NCBI GenBank assembly: GCA_036924085.1
Contig: JAVGWX010000004.1
Location: 81,422,941-81,486,940, forward strand
Length of the DNA stretch: 64,000 nucleotides
Source of the DNA: Ariolimax columbianus
Taxonomy: Eukaryota; Mollusca; Gastropoda; Stylommatophora; Arionidae
Direction: 5' to 3'
In this document: one piece after another, positions 48,675 through 61,109 of the stretch
Layout of the letters: every line of letters begins with the position of its first letter
Position numbering within the stretch: position 1 is the stretch's first letter
Program-made: the position numbers and the translations under genes
Notes under the pieces: model-generated
Told to the model about the DNA's origin: nothing
Seen by the model: the letters and a program-made list of their open reading frames with translations, nothing else
The model's database searches: none

Positions 48675-49519
48675 AGATGGCCAACAACTCCATTTGCCAG
48701 CTTTCTGACCATTCCTGAATTTTATCTAAATCCAACCTCAATATATGCACTTCTGCTTTAGATGAGACACTTCTGCATAGTTTTGTGTCATCTGCAAATT
48801 TAGGTATCATGGATCTGATATCACTGTCCAATTCGTTTATACATTTATCAAGAATTGATCCCAACGGTAACATTTTCAATCATATTTTCCTCTGTAGTAA
48901 ACACTAGTTCGAGAGTCTTTTTGCCTCTGGTAGAATCTTCTACATGTTTAATCAAAAATAATTGTCAGTTATTCACTTTAACAGTTTTGACTCTAAAATG
49001 TGGTTCTGCCATTTAGCATTTTATTTCTGGAAAGTTGAAATCCCATTAATAATTTTCCTGCACTTACCTTTTCTATGCTACTAATCAGTTCATCTTCCTC
49101 TTTTTGACTTGATGGACATTTGTAGCATACTCCAACCACAGTTTTTAATCACCCACTTTCTATTTTTCCCCATACACTTTCATTTTTTGTTGCCAGATGC
49201 TAAATCATCTTTGATAGTTTTATTAACTGAATTTGTACAGTAAAATAAATTGCCACCTCCCTTAACCTTGTCTCCAACTACCCTATCTTTCCTTAACATT
49301 GTACATGCCTCTATTTCAAGTTCACTATCAGCAATGTCCTCATATGTCCATGATTCTGTTCATCCTATTATATCTTGTTTTTCTTCTACATACAGTTCAA
49401 ATTCTTTTATTTACTATGCTTCTCATATTTGCATAAAAACATTTTAGTTTTGTTATTTTGATGTTTTTCCAATTTTGCTTTTAGTTTATAATTTTTATTT
49501 TTGCTTTTCCACTAATGAT

Positions 49520-49727
49520 CAATGGTCTTGAAAGAACGGTGATGGAGAGTATGGTGCCAGGCAAAAGAGGAAGGGGTAGACCAAGAAGACGATGGCACCA
49601 AGATATCCAGGAATGCCTGGGTATGACTGGCGGAGGCTGGAGTTTTGGCAAGGGAACGAGCTTCTTTCAGACACTGTGATGGGAGCGACATTCTACAAAG
49701 GACATGCTAAATGATGACTAATGATGT
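49520..49727 (+). mobile_element. 5'-truncated LINE tail nested in CR1
   Basis: ERTVMESMVPGKRGRGRPRR and RWHQDIQECLGMTGG are a LINE C-terminal tail. ACTAATGAT flanks it at 49511-49519 and near 49716. The end ATGATGACTAATGATG suits an RTE-like 3' tail. Confidence 0.82.
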
Positions 49728-50825
49728 CACACTTCCCTGACACCAACTCTCCCCTTTGACTATCCTCTATACCCTGTTTTAGGCCTATCTTTAGTATCAT
49801 ACTTAACACAATGATGAAACATATACTTCGTTACAGCATGCTGTCCTATCTCATTTAGATGTAAACTAACTCCTGTCTAGCATTTTACTTTGTCTATTTT
49901 CACATCAGTAAATCCTATACCTATATATGCACACATCACCTGCAACCTGAGGTTGATACCTATTATCTTACTATCTAAATAGTCTGGCCCATCTGCTCTG
50001 TTGTCTAAAATACCCATCATGATGACCTTGTACTTTTTCCCCTCGAGTGTTCTCATAAGACTCTTGCATAATTACTTCTGTACCATCTCTCATCCCATTA
50101 TTTGTTCCTACCAATACCACAACATGACTAACTCCCCCAATATCAATTTTTTTACAATATGTTATGTAGTTTTGACAAATGTCTGCCAACCTCCCTCACC
50201 GTTTAATCCACTACTACCAACACTGAACCCTCACTTATATTCTTATATTTGCATACTGATCTGTAATGCTTTCTGCTGTGTTCGGTTTCCTCATTAGAAT
50301 CTCACTTTCTTCCAATTCCTATTTCTTTCTGCAACCAATACTTAACTCAGTGGTTTTACTTTATCACCTCGACTACCCAACTGCAACTTCTTTAAAACTT
50401 CAATTTTCTCTTGTTTTCGCTTCTATATTGATCTGTCATTTTTTTTTTTATCCCCTCCAATTTCTCATTTGTTCTAATCTCGCACTCCATTCGAGCCTGT
50501 CTCTCTTCTACTCTACATAACCTACACATAACTTTTACATCTTCCAACGTTGTATCTATTCCTACACTGCTGTAATACCAACATTGCTGTCATACAAATC
50601 ACACATTGACACTGTTCTGGATACCCTTCCCAGCATTTCGCCTATCTTGGCCATACTAATTATGCTATTTATTACTGTTGCACTTCCTAGCTAATGAGAT
50701 ACTAATACCTAATAAAATTTACATTTCTAGTAAACAAAAATTAAATGGTATTTCCCTTACAACTATCCCTAAATACTAGGCCTACACTACAGTTACAGTA
50801 CACTACTGTATAGACATTTACTACT

Positions 50826-50925
50826 GATATAGTCCGGAGAACGGAATGCGCTGTGTCGCTACAGCTTGACTGCGATATTTGCAGCTTTCAGTCCGACACA
50901 TCCGTCTTCGGCAAGTGGTTCTTCC
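50826..50925 (-). repeat. Repeat Z fragment
   Basis: AGTCCGGAGAACGGAATGCGC, TGACTGCGATATTTGCAGC and GTCCGACACATCCGTCTTCGGC are Z in reverse. Confidence 0.7.
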
Positions 50926-52025
50926 TATAATGGCTCTTCATAAAAATCTTAATTAAATTTGGAAATCTGATTTTATCCATTAGCAAAGGGGAGATACTAT
51001 AAATAATTGGTTTTTCCTTCCGGTTTGTAGCTTACAGCGTTGTTTAATCGTAAGATAATTTTAGGCACTTTGATGAACAATTTCAAATTGACTACAGCAT
51101 TACAACTTAGAAATCCCCAGAAAAATGCAATCCAGTGATATATCAACCATGTCGACCAAGAAAGTTATGAATTTTTTTGTATTTAACAATCGCAAAAGGG
51201 CTTTAAAGAAAAATATTAACTAGGAACTTGGGCAAAGTTGATTCCGGAAAAGGAAGTGTTAGTGGACAATATATTGATTATCTCAGCTATTCATGACTAA
51301 CACCTGTAAAACCAAACATTTTTATATCCGGGAGAACAAAATACAACTGATGATAATTGCATGAGATTTCAAACAGGCATGGACTAATTAATATTCAATA
51401 TGGCGACCTCATTTGCATAATTTCCAACAAAAATAATGTAATTTGTTTTCTTCGTGATACACTACATATGAAATATCGCTTCGATCATCTTTTTAAGAAG
51501 AGCATTAATATATTCATTGTTTGCTGTTATTTAATTAAAATGCTCGCAGAATTAGTATACAGAACAAATTACAAATTTTATATATGATATCCAGTTTAAT
51601 TCAATAATGGATGTAGTTTCCAAACACATGTCACAAACAGCAAAACGTATTCGATTTAGTCTATTTGGTAAGTCTGATATGTTAATTGTTTTTGTCGTGC
51701 AGTATTTTGTTGTTGCATGTTTTATTTATTATTTTACTATTTGACAAATAGAGATATATTCATATCATTTATATTTTCTTAATGCTCATGAAATGCCCTT
51801 TTTTTTTTCCACATGTGACATAATATAAAAGTGACATTTTAACTAACACTAGATGAAATCTCAAGAGTGACAGGAGATGCCTGGCATCAAAGATGGAATA
51901 TTGCTACATCCTCAAAAAGCTAATACAAAAAGAGGGGGGGGGGGGGGCGGATGATATGGCTATATAACACACAAAAAATATAAAAATATACAGACGGTCC
52001 TTGGAACATACTTACCAATAAAGTT
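50926..52025. other. AT-rich stretch without recognised features
   Basis: No coding domains or shared repeats were seen. A G-run lies at 51931-51947. Part of it may be the intron or 3' flank of the transposase-like gene described at 55410-62580. Confidence 0.5.
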
Positions 52026-52159
52026 GATTATTCAAACTTGATTAAAATAAGGCGAGGTTGCAGCGGTTCTGTGGATGTGTATAATGAGAAAAAAACATGA
52101 AAGAAAGTAAAGTTGATTAAGGTTGAGCTTATTAATTTAAAAATGGGTATGGTCAGATA

Positions 52160-52235
52160 CCGCACCGAGACGAGAACACAAACAAAACCTACGTTACGAC
52201 CAATAGGCCTTCATCAGGGATAAAACACTGAATTA
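52160..52235 (-). ncRNA. Possible degenerate hammerhead-like core
   Basis: The minus strand has CTGATGA, a pairable AGGCC/GGTC segment, then GTAACGTAGG where a hammerhead would have GAAA. CGTC follows. Penelope elements are known to carry hammerhead ribozymes. A clear stem I was not found and the core A is changed, so activity is unlikely. Confidence 0.35.
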
Positions 52236-52534
52236 ACAAATCAACATATAAGAAAAAATGGTCAACTCATCTGTTTCTGGTAGTAGACGCTTCCAGTCTA
52301 AGCGACCGGCTGTGCCAAGCGCTCGATTGAAACTGAATCGGAGCGGTCAAACACAAAGTGGCGGGATATGCCTGATAAGCCAATGGTGGCCAGATAGTGG
52401 TCCAGATAGAACGAGAAGGCAATATAAGCCGGGAGGGCGTAATATTGATATAGGAGAGGGGGGAAGAGAACTGATGGAAGAATGGGGGGGGGGGGGGCAA
52501 AGGAAGACAAATAGATGGGCGCCAGTGTGAGGGT

Positions 52535-53066
52535 TTAAGAAAAAGTATGGAAGATATTGATACTATGTGGTTGGAGACAGTCCATCCTCGAGATAAGTCT
52601 ATTCTCAAGGGCTAATCGATGACGATCGTAAGAGATGCACGAAACTAGACCAGTGACACTGACGTCAGCCATACCCCGGTGCTCAGGACCATTGAAGTGG
52701 CTGGCAATTGGGGAACCAGTGCGGTTGCGAATGTCGTTGAGGTGTTGGCGGAAACGCTCCCATAGTTCCATACCAGTTTCCCCAATGTAAGTCATACCAC
52801 ACTGGCGGCAGATGATGGAATAGATGAGGTTACGAGATTTGCATGTGAACCCCTCTTTGATGAAGAATTCATCCTTACGGAAGGTAATGGAGCGAGAAAG
52901 GATGACATGAGGGCAGGTAACACAGCCACGTGAATTTTTGCATGGCCTGGTGCCTGGGAGGCTATGAGGGCTGGTGTGTAGGCAACTACTGACCAAGTCC
53001 CTCAGGTTCCTGTCATGTTTGTAGGCGACAAGGGGAGGATTGGGAAAAACTTTGCGAGTGGCAGGA
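52535..53066 (-). CDS. Penelope GIY-YIG endonuclease domain
   Basis: After TRKVFPNPPLVAYKHDRNL comes a Cys cluster (CKNSRGCVTCPH), then LIYSIICRQCGMTYIGETG, which supplies the GIY-YIG strand pair, followed by ERFRQHLNDIRN (the catalytic Arg helix) and HFNGPEH. The last catalytic Glu may be that in ALENRLI. This endonuclease nicks DNA to prime reverse transcription. The domain is open from 52535 to 52996. Confidence 0.92.
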
Positions 53067-54225
53067 TCAGAGTGAAGGATAGGGAGATGGCGGAATAGGA
53101 TATCCCGGACAGAGACGCAGTGAGGGTGATAGGTGAGGACGGCGAGTGGGAGTAAGGGAGTCTTGGCGGGAGATAAGAACCCGCTGAAGGGCGGAGGAGA
53201 GAGTGGTCTCAGGGTAGAGTCGCTTGCGGAAGAAGTCTAGCATCTCGTGGGCCCTGAGAAGGAAGTCGTCGTCATCCTGACATAGGTGTCGGAGGCGGAG
53301 GAGTTGGGAGAAAGGAAGCGAATCGCGGCAGGATTGGGGATGGGAGGAAGTGTAGAGGAGGTAGTTGTGGGCGTCAGTGGGTTTGTAGTAGACATTGGTG
53401 GAGAGGCCTGAAGGGCAGATAGAGATAGTTATGTCCAGAAAGTGGACAGACGTGAGGGAAATGTCAGACGTGAACTTGATCGAGGGATGGAAGTCGTTGA
53501 TAAAGTCGATAAAGTTTAGGAGATCCTTCTCCGACATCTCAGTAATACCAATCCCATCGTCGATGTATCGATAATACATCAAAGGAAAGGGGCCCTGGAA
53601 TTGAAGCCAGATCAAGTGTTCTAGGTGACCCATGAACAGGCATGCGTAGCTGGGGCCCATAGCCACACCGCTGATCTGGTCGAAGAACTGGCCATTGAAC
53701 TCAAAGGTATTGAGAGTAAGAACGAGTTCTGCCAGACGGATGATGGTAGACGTAGAGATGGATGGGTTAACCCTTCGGTTAAGGAAGAAACGGAGGGCCA
53801 ATTAACCATCGGAGTGGGGGATCGAGGTGTACAGTGAACAGACATCAAGTAGGAAGAGACGATAGGTTTGGTCGGGGGAGAGGACAATGGTAGAGAAAGT
53901 GGTTAAGGCGTGGTTGGTGTCCTTGAGAAATGTGGGAAGATTCTCCACCATAGGTTGGAAGACACTATCCAGGAAGTCCGATACCAGTTCGGTGGGACAG
54001 GAACAGGCAGAGACAATAGGGCGACCTGGGTTGTCGGGCTTATGAATTTTAGGCAGCATGTAGAAAGAAGGCTTACCCAGACAACTGTCAAAGATACAGA
54101 GGTTCGTAGCGCTCTTCGGGAGGAGATGTCATTTGGTCATATCAAGGATGGTGGTAGAGACCACCTTGTTGAAACGGATCATGGCATCATCGGCGCGCAG
54201 TTTATAGAAGGAAGGATCAGATAGT
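53067..54225 (-). CDS. Penelope-like reverse transcriptase (disrupted)
   Basis: The domain order is LPKIHKPDNPGRPIVSACSC, DTNHALTTF, LLDVCSLYTSIPHSDG, then a stop codon, ALRFFLNRRV, FFDQISGVAMGPSYACLFM, YYRYIDDGIGI (the catalytic YIDD box), SVHFLDITISI and TNVYYKPTDAHNYL. All are hallmarks of Penelope RT. The stop near 53803 and a shift near 53130 separate it from the endonuclease. Telomerase-like RTs share this fold but not this motif set. Confidence 0.93.
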
Positions 54226-55270
54226 TGAAGACTGCCCTCCTGAACATATAAATCCTTGCGCCAAACCACCACTGCTCCCCCCTTATTGGCAGGTTTAATC
54301 ACGAGATCCCTACGCCGACTGAGGCTAGCCAGAGCACAAGCCTCGGTATGAGAATGTTCAAATATCGCAAGCGCCGAGGGCAGAAGGCCTTGATATCGCG
54401 AAGAGTAGTTTTAATATAGAGGTCTAAGGCACAGGATCGGCCAGGAGGAGGGGTCCAATCAGATTTACGATGGGAATAGCTGGAGAAAGGGTCATTGGGG
54501 TCAGGAAAAGAGCAAGAGTTGGGATTGTTTTGGTACCATTGTCGAAGACGTAGGCGGCGATGATAGGCATGCACATCCTTGAGAACAGAGTATTGGTCAA
54601 TGGAGGACTGGAGGAGGACAAAGTTAAGGCCTTTGCTGAGAACTGATATTTCACTCTCAGTCAGAGGAAGATCAGAGGGGATACAGACCACTTGATGGCT
54701 AGAGTCAGTGGACGAGGAGGAAGGAGGAGGGGTAGGAGGACGGAGACGAGTAAGCTTGTCCTTGCGAGCAGACAAGAAGTCGTATAACAGACGGTTGAGA
54801 GTATGAATAATGTAGCAGATGACAGCATAGGAAAAGTAGTCCTGGGTGGAGAGAGCTAACAGAGTGCAGGAGATGAGATTGGGAGGAATGAAGATCTTGG
54901 AGCAGTCTATCGTAGCTGGATGCGATACAGCGCATGCGCAGGAAGCCACACTTCCTATCTGCACGGTCAAGATGGCGGAGAGCCCGACGCGTAGTGAAAC
55001 TTGGAAGAGAACCCGCGAGGAAGAACGTTGTAGCGGAGACAATTGCGAATGAAGAGATGGCAAGTAAATCGGGTAATCTTGAGAGTAACAAGAGCGAAGT
55101 CAGTAGCAATACGGGAGAGGTCAGGAGGAAGAAGGCTGAAAGCCGTAATGATGAAAGAACGGAAGAAGTTGGTCATGAATTTAGAGGAAGGCATGGCAAT
55201 GATATAGTGAATATGGAAGGTAAGACAACAAGATAAGTAGTAGCAGCAATGGTGGTACAAATAAATATAA
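54226..55270 (-). CDS. Penelope N-terminal region (disrupted)
   Basis: Overlapping frames encode a charged N-terminal part. It includes LRPPTPPPSSSSTDSSHQ, VLKDVHAYHRRLRLRQWYQN and a C-terminal stretch around DWTPPPGRSCALDLYIKTTL. Frameshifts near 54700 make a single frame impossible. The function is not recognisable beyond its position before the RT. Confidence 0.6.
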
Positions 55271-55689
55271 GATTAAAATAAGGCGAGGCTGCAGCGGTTC
55301 TGTGGATGTGTATAATGAGGAAAAAAAAACATGAAAGAAACTAGTAAAAGTTGATTAAGGTTGAGCTTAATCAAAATTTAAAAATGGGTATGGATTATAC
55401 AAACTTGATGTCCCCAAGAACAAAATCAGCTAACATCTGTCACCAACATTTCATAATCTTCTTTAGGAGGAACTTCATCTGTAGTTCAATACTTCAAACA
55501 GACATTACATTTCTGGTCAGGTTTCTTCTTCCCTGTTCTATTTTAAATGATGTCACCTTCCTGTGGTACACATCAACTTCCTCCACAGACCATGCATGCA
55601 GAAGCGGAATACCTAAAATGAAATCATTGTCAATGAATTGCTGCAGTTTAGCTTTTACATTATCATCTATATCTTTAAAGTAACCCATA

Positions 55690-55905
55690 GTATTACTGCC
55701 GTAGGGGCGTGAGGTATTAGCGATCACACATTTCAAAGGCTCGGCTACATGAGGGCGGTAGCCATCATCTCTCCCTCGCCACTTTTATTCCGGGACTGAA
55801 CTGGTACCCATTTAAGGCTGGGTCGACCCAGGAGCCATTGCGGTCTGAAAAAACATACCGCCTCAACTGGGGAATGAACCCAGGAACACTCAGTACTTTC
55901 CCATC
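55690..55905. repeat. Possible SINE-like insertion inside the transposase-like gene
   Basis: Between GFIDGKV and NTMGYFKDIDD on the minus strand lies about 210 bases containing a box B-like GGGTTCATTCCCC (55870) and the frame FIPQLRRYVFSDRNGSWVDP. The frame change at its end suggests an insert rather than coding sequence. Only one copy was seen here. Confidence 0.35.
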
Positions 55906-56742
55906 TATGAAACCAAGGGTTGCATTGGGAGCTCTCCGCCATAGAGCATTCATCATATGCCCAGAGTTCATTCAGAACTCATGTTGTAAGCTGGGGCTGA
56001 AGCAGTGTCCACCAGCATGGTGCCTGTTGGCACTGCTAAGAGCCCCAGTCAGATATTGGCACAGTTGATGTTCAAGCTTCTTGATGAAAGCATTAGCCAG
56101 ATTTTTAACAGCCAGCCTAAATTTAACTAAATATGCCTAAACATCAATAAATGTGAGAGTTAAAAATGCATGGTCTGACTCAATGTCACCACCAAATACA
56201 TCCTGCTTTCTGGAGGTGATGAATGATGGTTTCACCGCTAACGCTCTCAGGGAATACAAACATTTCTTCAAGTGACCTGCTTTTTGCTTGCAGAGACAAA
56301 AATTGCATGAGATCAGCGTCAGTATTAAAGCTCAAGGCCAGGCCAAACATGAAAAGTATAGTTTCTAAATAAGTAAAATGATCAACAATATCTGACAGAA
56401 AAATTAGAGCTTGAGTAATATACTAATGAAACTACTGTAAAAGTGATTCCATGTGGTACTTACTACTTCGAGATTTGAAAGTTGCTTGTCATTCTTGTAA
56501 AACAAACACATCCACGGCCCAGTCAGGATTTTGAAGAACAATCCAAGTGCTTGTTGAGCCTGGATATCAGGGTTCTTAAGATAGTCTTAAGTATGGTTGC
56601 CATCATTTTTGTGAGGCTACACTTTAATGCAAAGTAATCAAGTTTCTCCCGCATGATAAAAATGGTGGCAGCCATGTGAAACATAACATTCAGTTTGTTC
56701 CCCAAATATCTCTGGATGGTGTCAAGCTTCAGCTTTTCACCT

Positions 56743-59700
56743 CTTAGTTCAGTTCATCGCGTAATCCATCAGGTCATTGGGGCACACATGAAAATGCCAA
56801 AATCCCACTCCATCCCTCTCTGTCTGTCACCACCTGTCGTATCTCACCGGAACAAAGGCCTGACCACTCAGTGATGTTGTCCAGCCATCTCTTCCTTGGA
56901 CGTCCTCGCCCTCTCTGTCCGGCTACGAAACCAAAGAGTATCGAGTTGGTAATTCCGTTGGAGCTCGCGACGTGCCCGCACCAGGCCATCTTTCGTCTTT
57001 TGATAGCTGTGAACAGATCTTCAAAAGGACCAATAGCGTCTTCAACTCTTGACGTATTTCTACACTCGTGACAATCTTTATTTGTAACATTTGAGTTTTC
57101 TAGAGCACCTCATTACCATTGCATGTATTCTGCCCTGGATATCTGTGATGGTCCAGGTCTCGCAGATACAGAAATATTGATAGCACCAGAGAGCGTATTA
57201 GTCTTTACTTTTATGCCGAGGGGGGAGCCACTTGTCTTGCCATATAGGTTTCAGCAAAGTCAGCGCCGCTGTTGTTTGAGCTATTCTTGCAATTACCTCT
57301 GGCTTCGATCCCTCTTCACTGATCAATGATCCCAGATATTTGAAACGTTTTACCACCTCAAGTTCCTGCCCATTTGCCTCTATTACAGATTTAAACACTG
57401 CTATGTTATTGGTCATGAGCTCTGTTTTATCTGCATTTATTTCCATACCAAAACTCAGGGCCGCTCTATCCAAGCTACCAATTAACTCCTGGAGTTCCTT
57501 TCTGTGCCTACCAATACATCAATATCATCAGCAAATCGGAAGTTTGTGATAAGCCTGTCACCTATTTTAACCGTGCCAACATGTTCTTTTAAGGTCGTCT
57601 CCATTATTCTCTCCCAAGAATATATTGAAGAGTGTTGGGGAGAGTATACATCCCTCCCTGTCTCACACCCACCGCCGTACGGAACCAATCGCCTAGCGTT
57701 CTCTACAGAGACTGAGCTTGTCGCCTGCTGATAAAGGTTTGCAATTACCCTCACAATATCACTGTTGAACTTATTATGCGTCATTGTTGACCATAGCACC
57801 GCATGCCACAAATCTGTCAAACACCTTTCTAAAGTCAATGAAGGCATGGTAGAGTTGTTGATACTGAGTACTTCTCATTCATTAGCCGAAGATTAAATAT
57901 CTGCTCGATGGTACTCCTCTAAAGCCCACTTCTTCGACAATGATATTCTCTGCCTGTGGTTTCAGTCTGTTAAGTATTATTCTCAAGAGAACTTTACTTG
58001 GATGACTTAGACTGATTGGTCGATAGTTCTGACACATATTTAGGTTTCCTGAATTAGGCGGTGGTATAATTACTGATTTTGTCCAGCTGGAGGGCCACAC
58101 TCCTGTCTGCCAAATTCTATTGCAGATGTATGTCAGGGTATCAATTGTTGCCTCACCTCCCACTTGGAGCTCTGCTGGGATATCTACACCTACAGCCTTC
58201 CCTCCCTTCAGCATTTTCACGGCTTCATATACTTCTTCCCTTGTTATCTGTTGATTTTCCTCATTCACTTCAGGAGACATTGCATTTCTGGGGTCACCTC
58301 GACCTTCATGCTTATATAGTTCCGAACAAGGGGACGGCGTGGCCTAGTGGTTAAGTGGCACGGCTCACAACCCGAAGGTGCTGGTTCGATCCATCACAGC
58401 ACCGGCCGTTACCCCAGGGAAGCAAACGCTTAGAAAATGCAGGAGAAAGCAGACCCTTACATAAAATGCATGCTGAAGTCAGATGCACTGGGCCGACAGG
58501 CGCAAAATAAAAACCACAGTGCAACACACACCGCCTTGGGGATTAGAGAAATTGCGAACGCCCAATAGAGAAAAAGTTTTGAAAATTAAAAGCTCCGAAC
58601 AGTACTCGGTCCAGTGCTCACGAATGTCTTGAGCTTCTGTGAGACATTTCCCACTCTTGTCCTGAATCGTATTTTGACTTTTGTACAGGCCTTACTAAGT
58701 CCTTGACTAATCTATATGCCCCCTTGGCATCATTTCTTCCTAGATTTTGTTCTAGATATCTGCACACTGAGTCGTCATCCATTCCACCTTGGCCTGTTTC
58801 ATCTTGGCCTTTGTTACCATTTATCTCTCTATATTGCTGAATCCCATCTAGTGTTCTTTGCTCTCTTCATTTGTCATCTCTTGTCATATAAGACAAGTAT
58901 TTCACTGGTCATCCGTGCTTTCTTCTTAATCCTGCACCTACCTAGAACCTCAGATACCGTAGAGATTATGCCGAATTCAGGGTTTCAGTCATCGTCTCAA
59001 CATCTGCCTCCTCGTTAAGAACCAACAGAGGTGCGAATCTCCACTATATCCGGGTACTTCAACTTCTCCAAGTCAAATCTCAGTCTAGTTATCTCTCTTT
59101 TCAGAACTTTCTTTAGTCTGAGATGCATGGTCATCAGCCCTATATCGGCCCCTGAGAAACTTGTCCAGGCGCTATTGACGCTAGATCTGAATCTCCTTTG
59201 GACCAGAATATAGTCTATGTGACTATGAAGCGTACCATTTGGGCTATGCCCCGTCCACCGTCTCAACATTTTATGTGGTCCTAGCATATTCGCTACTACT
59301 AGCTTATTTTATAATACGCAAATTCCAGAGTCTCAGTCCTATCATTCGAGATCACATTTCCATATGATCCACATGTGCTTTTCCAGTCACGTACCATGTC
59401 TTTCGCTAATTTTGGCATTCCAATCTCCCTGTAACACCAGTATATCCTTCGCTACCTCGTCACCAAAGCCTGCAAGTCCTCATAGAAGCTCTCAACCTCG
59501 CTGTCCTCGTAATCTGAGGTAGGTGCATAGCATTGTATCAGTGATATTGAAGGGCTTTGCATTTAGTCGTATACTGAGCAATCGGCTTGATACTGGTCGG
59601 CAACCCAATACACAACATGCTGTGTCTTTGTGCACCAGCATTCCGACTCCATAAAGGTGTTTGTCGGGTCTTCCACTGTAATAGAACTTGTGACCTTCTG

Positions 59701-60200
59701 TGGTGTGTTCTAAATTTTTCCAACGTGCTTCGCATATGCCAAGCACATTCCAGTAGTATCTATCCATCTCATGAGTCAGTTCTTTTATGTTCCCACTTGC
59801 ACTTAGAGTTCTAACATTCCAAGTGCCCAGAATGAAATCCTCTCTTCTGAGTCTTATGGTGTGCTCATGCTCGACACCACATTCCAGTGGCGCTGAAGTC
59901 GGCTAGCTCTTCCCTGGAAGAGTGAAAAGTGAAATGAGTAGCCTGCCAATTAAGTGAGCTCACAAGCCAACCTGACCTCCTCGGGGTACACACTGGGCAA
60001 CCATGAAGCTCTAGGCTAACGAGGCAATAGCTTGCCTGGGGGACGGGCTCCTCCAGGTTAAATGCAGATGTTGGCCCACCGCAGCTTGAAGAGGAGATGG
60101 GCGCCGCCAGGTGATTTCAAGCCTAAAAATTTTAAAAATCACACATGACAAAAACAAAATCTATTATACCAGATCGGTCGCAGCCAGGGTCAACAAGGAC
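56743..60200 (-). mobile_element. Nearly full-length APE-type LINE (lineage A), disrupted
   Basis: From the 5' end near 60.2 kb on the minus strand comes a GC-rich leader, then the APE endonuclease: LGTWNVRTLSASGNIKEL, GICEARW, YGVGMLVHKD and later LHSHIDYILVQRR. RT follows: MLKGGKAVGVDIPAE, CQNYRPISL, FRFADDIDVL, INADKTELM, then MAWCGHVASS and GQRGRGRPRKRWLDNITEWS. The 3' tail is GATGAACTGAACTAAG. Similar proteins are often misannotated as craniofacial development protein 2. Frameshifts, stops and an inserted SINE show it is inactive. Its 5' boundary is uncertain between 60120 and 60330. Confidence 0.92.
58331..58590 (+). mobile_element. SINE-1, copy 8, nested in the LINE
   Basis: GGGGACGGCGTGGCCTAGTGG, GGTTCGATCCATC and a full body and tail are present. 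AGTTCCGAACA (58319-58329) and AGCTCCGAACA (58591-58601) are the duplicated target. The antisense insertion splits the LINE between endonuclease and RT. Confidence 0.94.
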
Positions 60201-61109
60201 CGCCTGCCGTCCCACACCAGGGCGGAGGTGTTTAAGTGTGCAACTTGTGATACCACCTCTTAGGAAGGTCTCAAATCCTTCTGGGTCACCTGTGCCTTGT
60301 GTGTCTGGAATGATTCAAATACAATTTATTTAAAGAAACAATTAAAAACACATCACTTCAACTATTGCAAGATTGCCGTAAGTAAATAAAAATCTTTTTT
60401 TTCTATTCATTTAATTAAGTGCATCAATTAAGTTTCTTGAAAAAACACATTGTTCAATAAACACACACATTGGACATTTCATTTTGGAAATGCAGTGAAT
60501 GAGTTCAGCTGCAATACATCCAGTCCTATGTTGAGTAGCTAGTTTCTATGCTCTGTCTAGGTTGGCAAGTGTTGTCCTGGCAGAAAGTACAAGTTCATCG
60601 AGGGGATGCTCAAGCAAATCCATGTCAAACTTTTTTTTTTTGATTTCCTCGACAATAGTGATTAACCGGTGCCGTGTCAGTGATTGTGCTCTTAATGGTT
60701 TTAAAAACACTGACAACAATCTCTGACAGATTATGGTACACACAATATGTCTCTATGACATCAAGTAAAGCTTGACTGACATGCTTGTAGTAATCACTTG
60801 TGTTCCTCCAGGAAGCATACCAATATCAAGGACAACTGCCTGAAATAAAAGTCACATTTGTAGTCATTGATATGAGATCCTTTCAAACTTGTGGCATCCC
60901 ATTACAGCGTAGTGCAAGATTACTCACGCAACATGTAACCTGTCTGAATGAGACAGAACACCTATTTCATAAGCTGAGCTACAGTAGATGGAACAGGTCT
61001 GCTTGAAATTTGTTTACCACACATGGAATACCACATAGTGAAGGATATCACAACAATGCTGAACACTGACATTGCCTATCAAAGTTTAATACATACATTT
61101 TCTGAATAT

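Larger units (their letters stand above)
47860..50600 (-). mobile_element. CR1-like LINE, decayed, with esterase-like ORF1
   Basis: Read on the minus strand from 50.5 kb, there is a charged ORF1 region and then an SGNH/GDSL-like segment (VVLVGTNNGMRDGTE, then INLRLQVMCAYIGIGF and SLHLNEIGQHA). The APE endonuclease follows (CFYANMRSIVNKRIEL, TESWTYED, KLLMGDFNFPEI in shifted frames), then RT (KFADDTKLCRSVSSK) and the C-terminal domain (RPRLEYCVQVWSLYC, RIRGDLIQVYKII). Order and motifs are those of CR1. Many stops and indels are present, and a linker repeat and another LINE tail are nested inside. Confidence 0.88.
52043..55392 (-). mobile_element. Penelope-like retroelement, nearly full length
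   Basis: The 3.35 kb element has direct terminal repeats of about 110 bases (52043-52152 and 55274-55392: AAAATAAGGCGAGG.TGCAGCGG through TTTAAAAATGGGTATGG). It is flanked by a 17-base duplication with one mismatch, GATTATTCAAACTTGAT (52026-52042) and GATTATACAAACTTGAT (55393-55409). The minus strand carries an N-terminal region, RT and GIY-YIG endonuclease in the canonical order. At least one stop and one or two frameshifts are present. Confidence 0.93.

Noticed and set aside
52160..52235. An active hammerhead ribozyme
   Set aside because: The conserved GAAA reads GTAA and no convincing stem I was found; kept only as a low-confidence degenerate motif.
54846..55236. Plus-strand frames antisense to the Penelope element
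   Set aside because: They are shadow frames with charged, low-complexity translation. The minus strand carries the recognised RT and endonuclease.
56743..60200. A host gene resembling craniofacial development protein 2
   Set aside because: The endonuclease-like segments belong to a LINE with RT and a typical 3' tail; that annotation name is a known artefact of LINE contamination.
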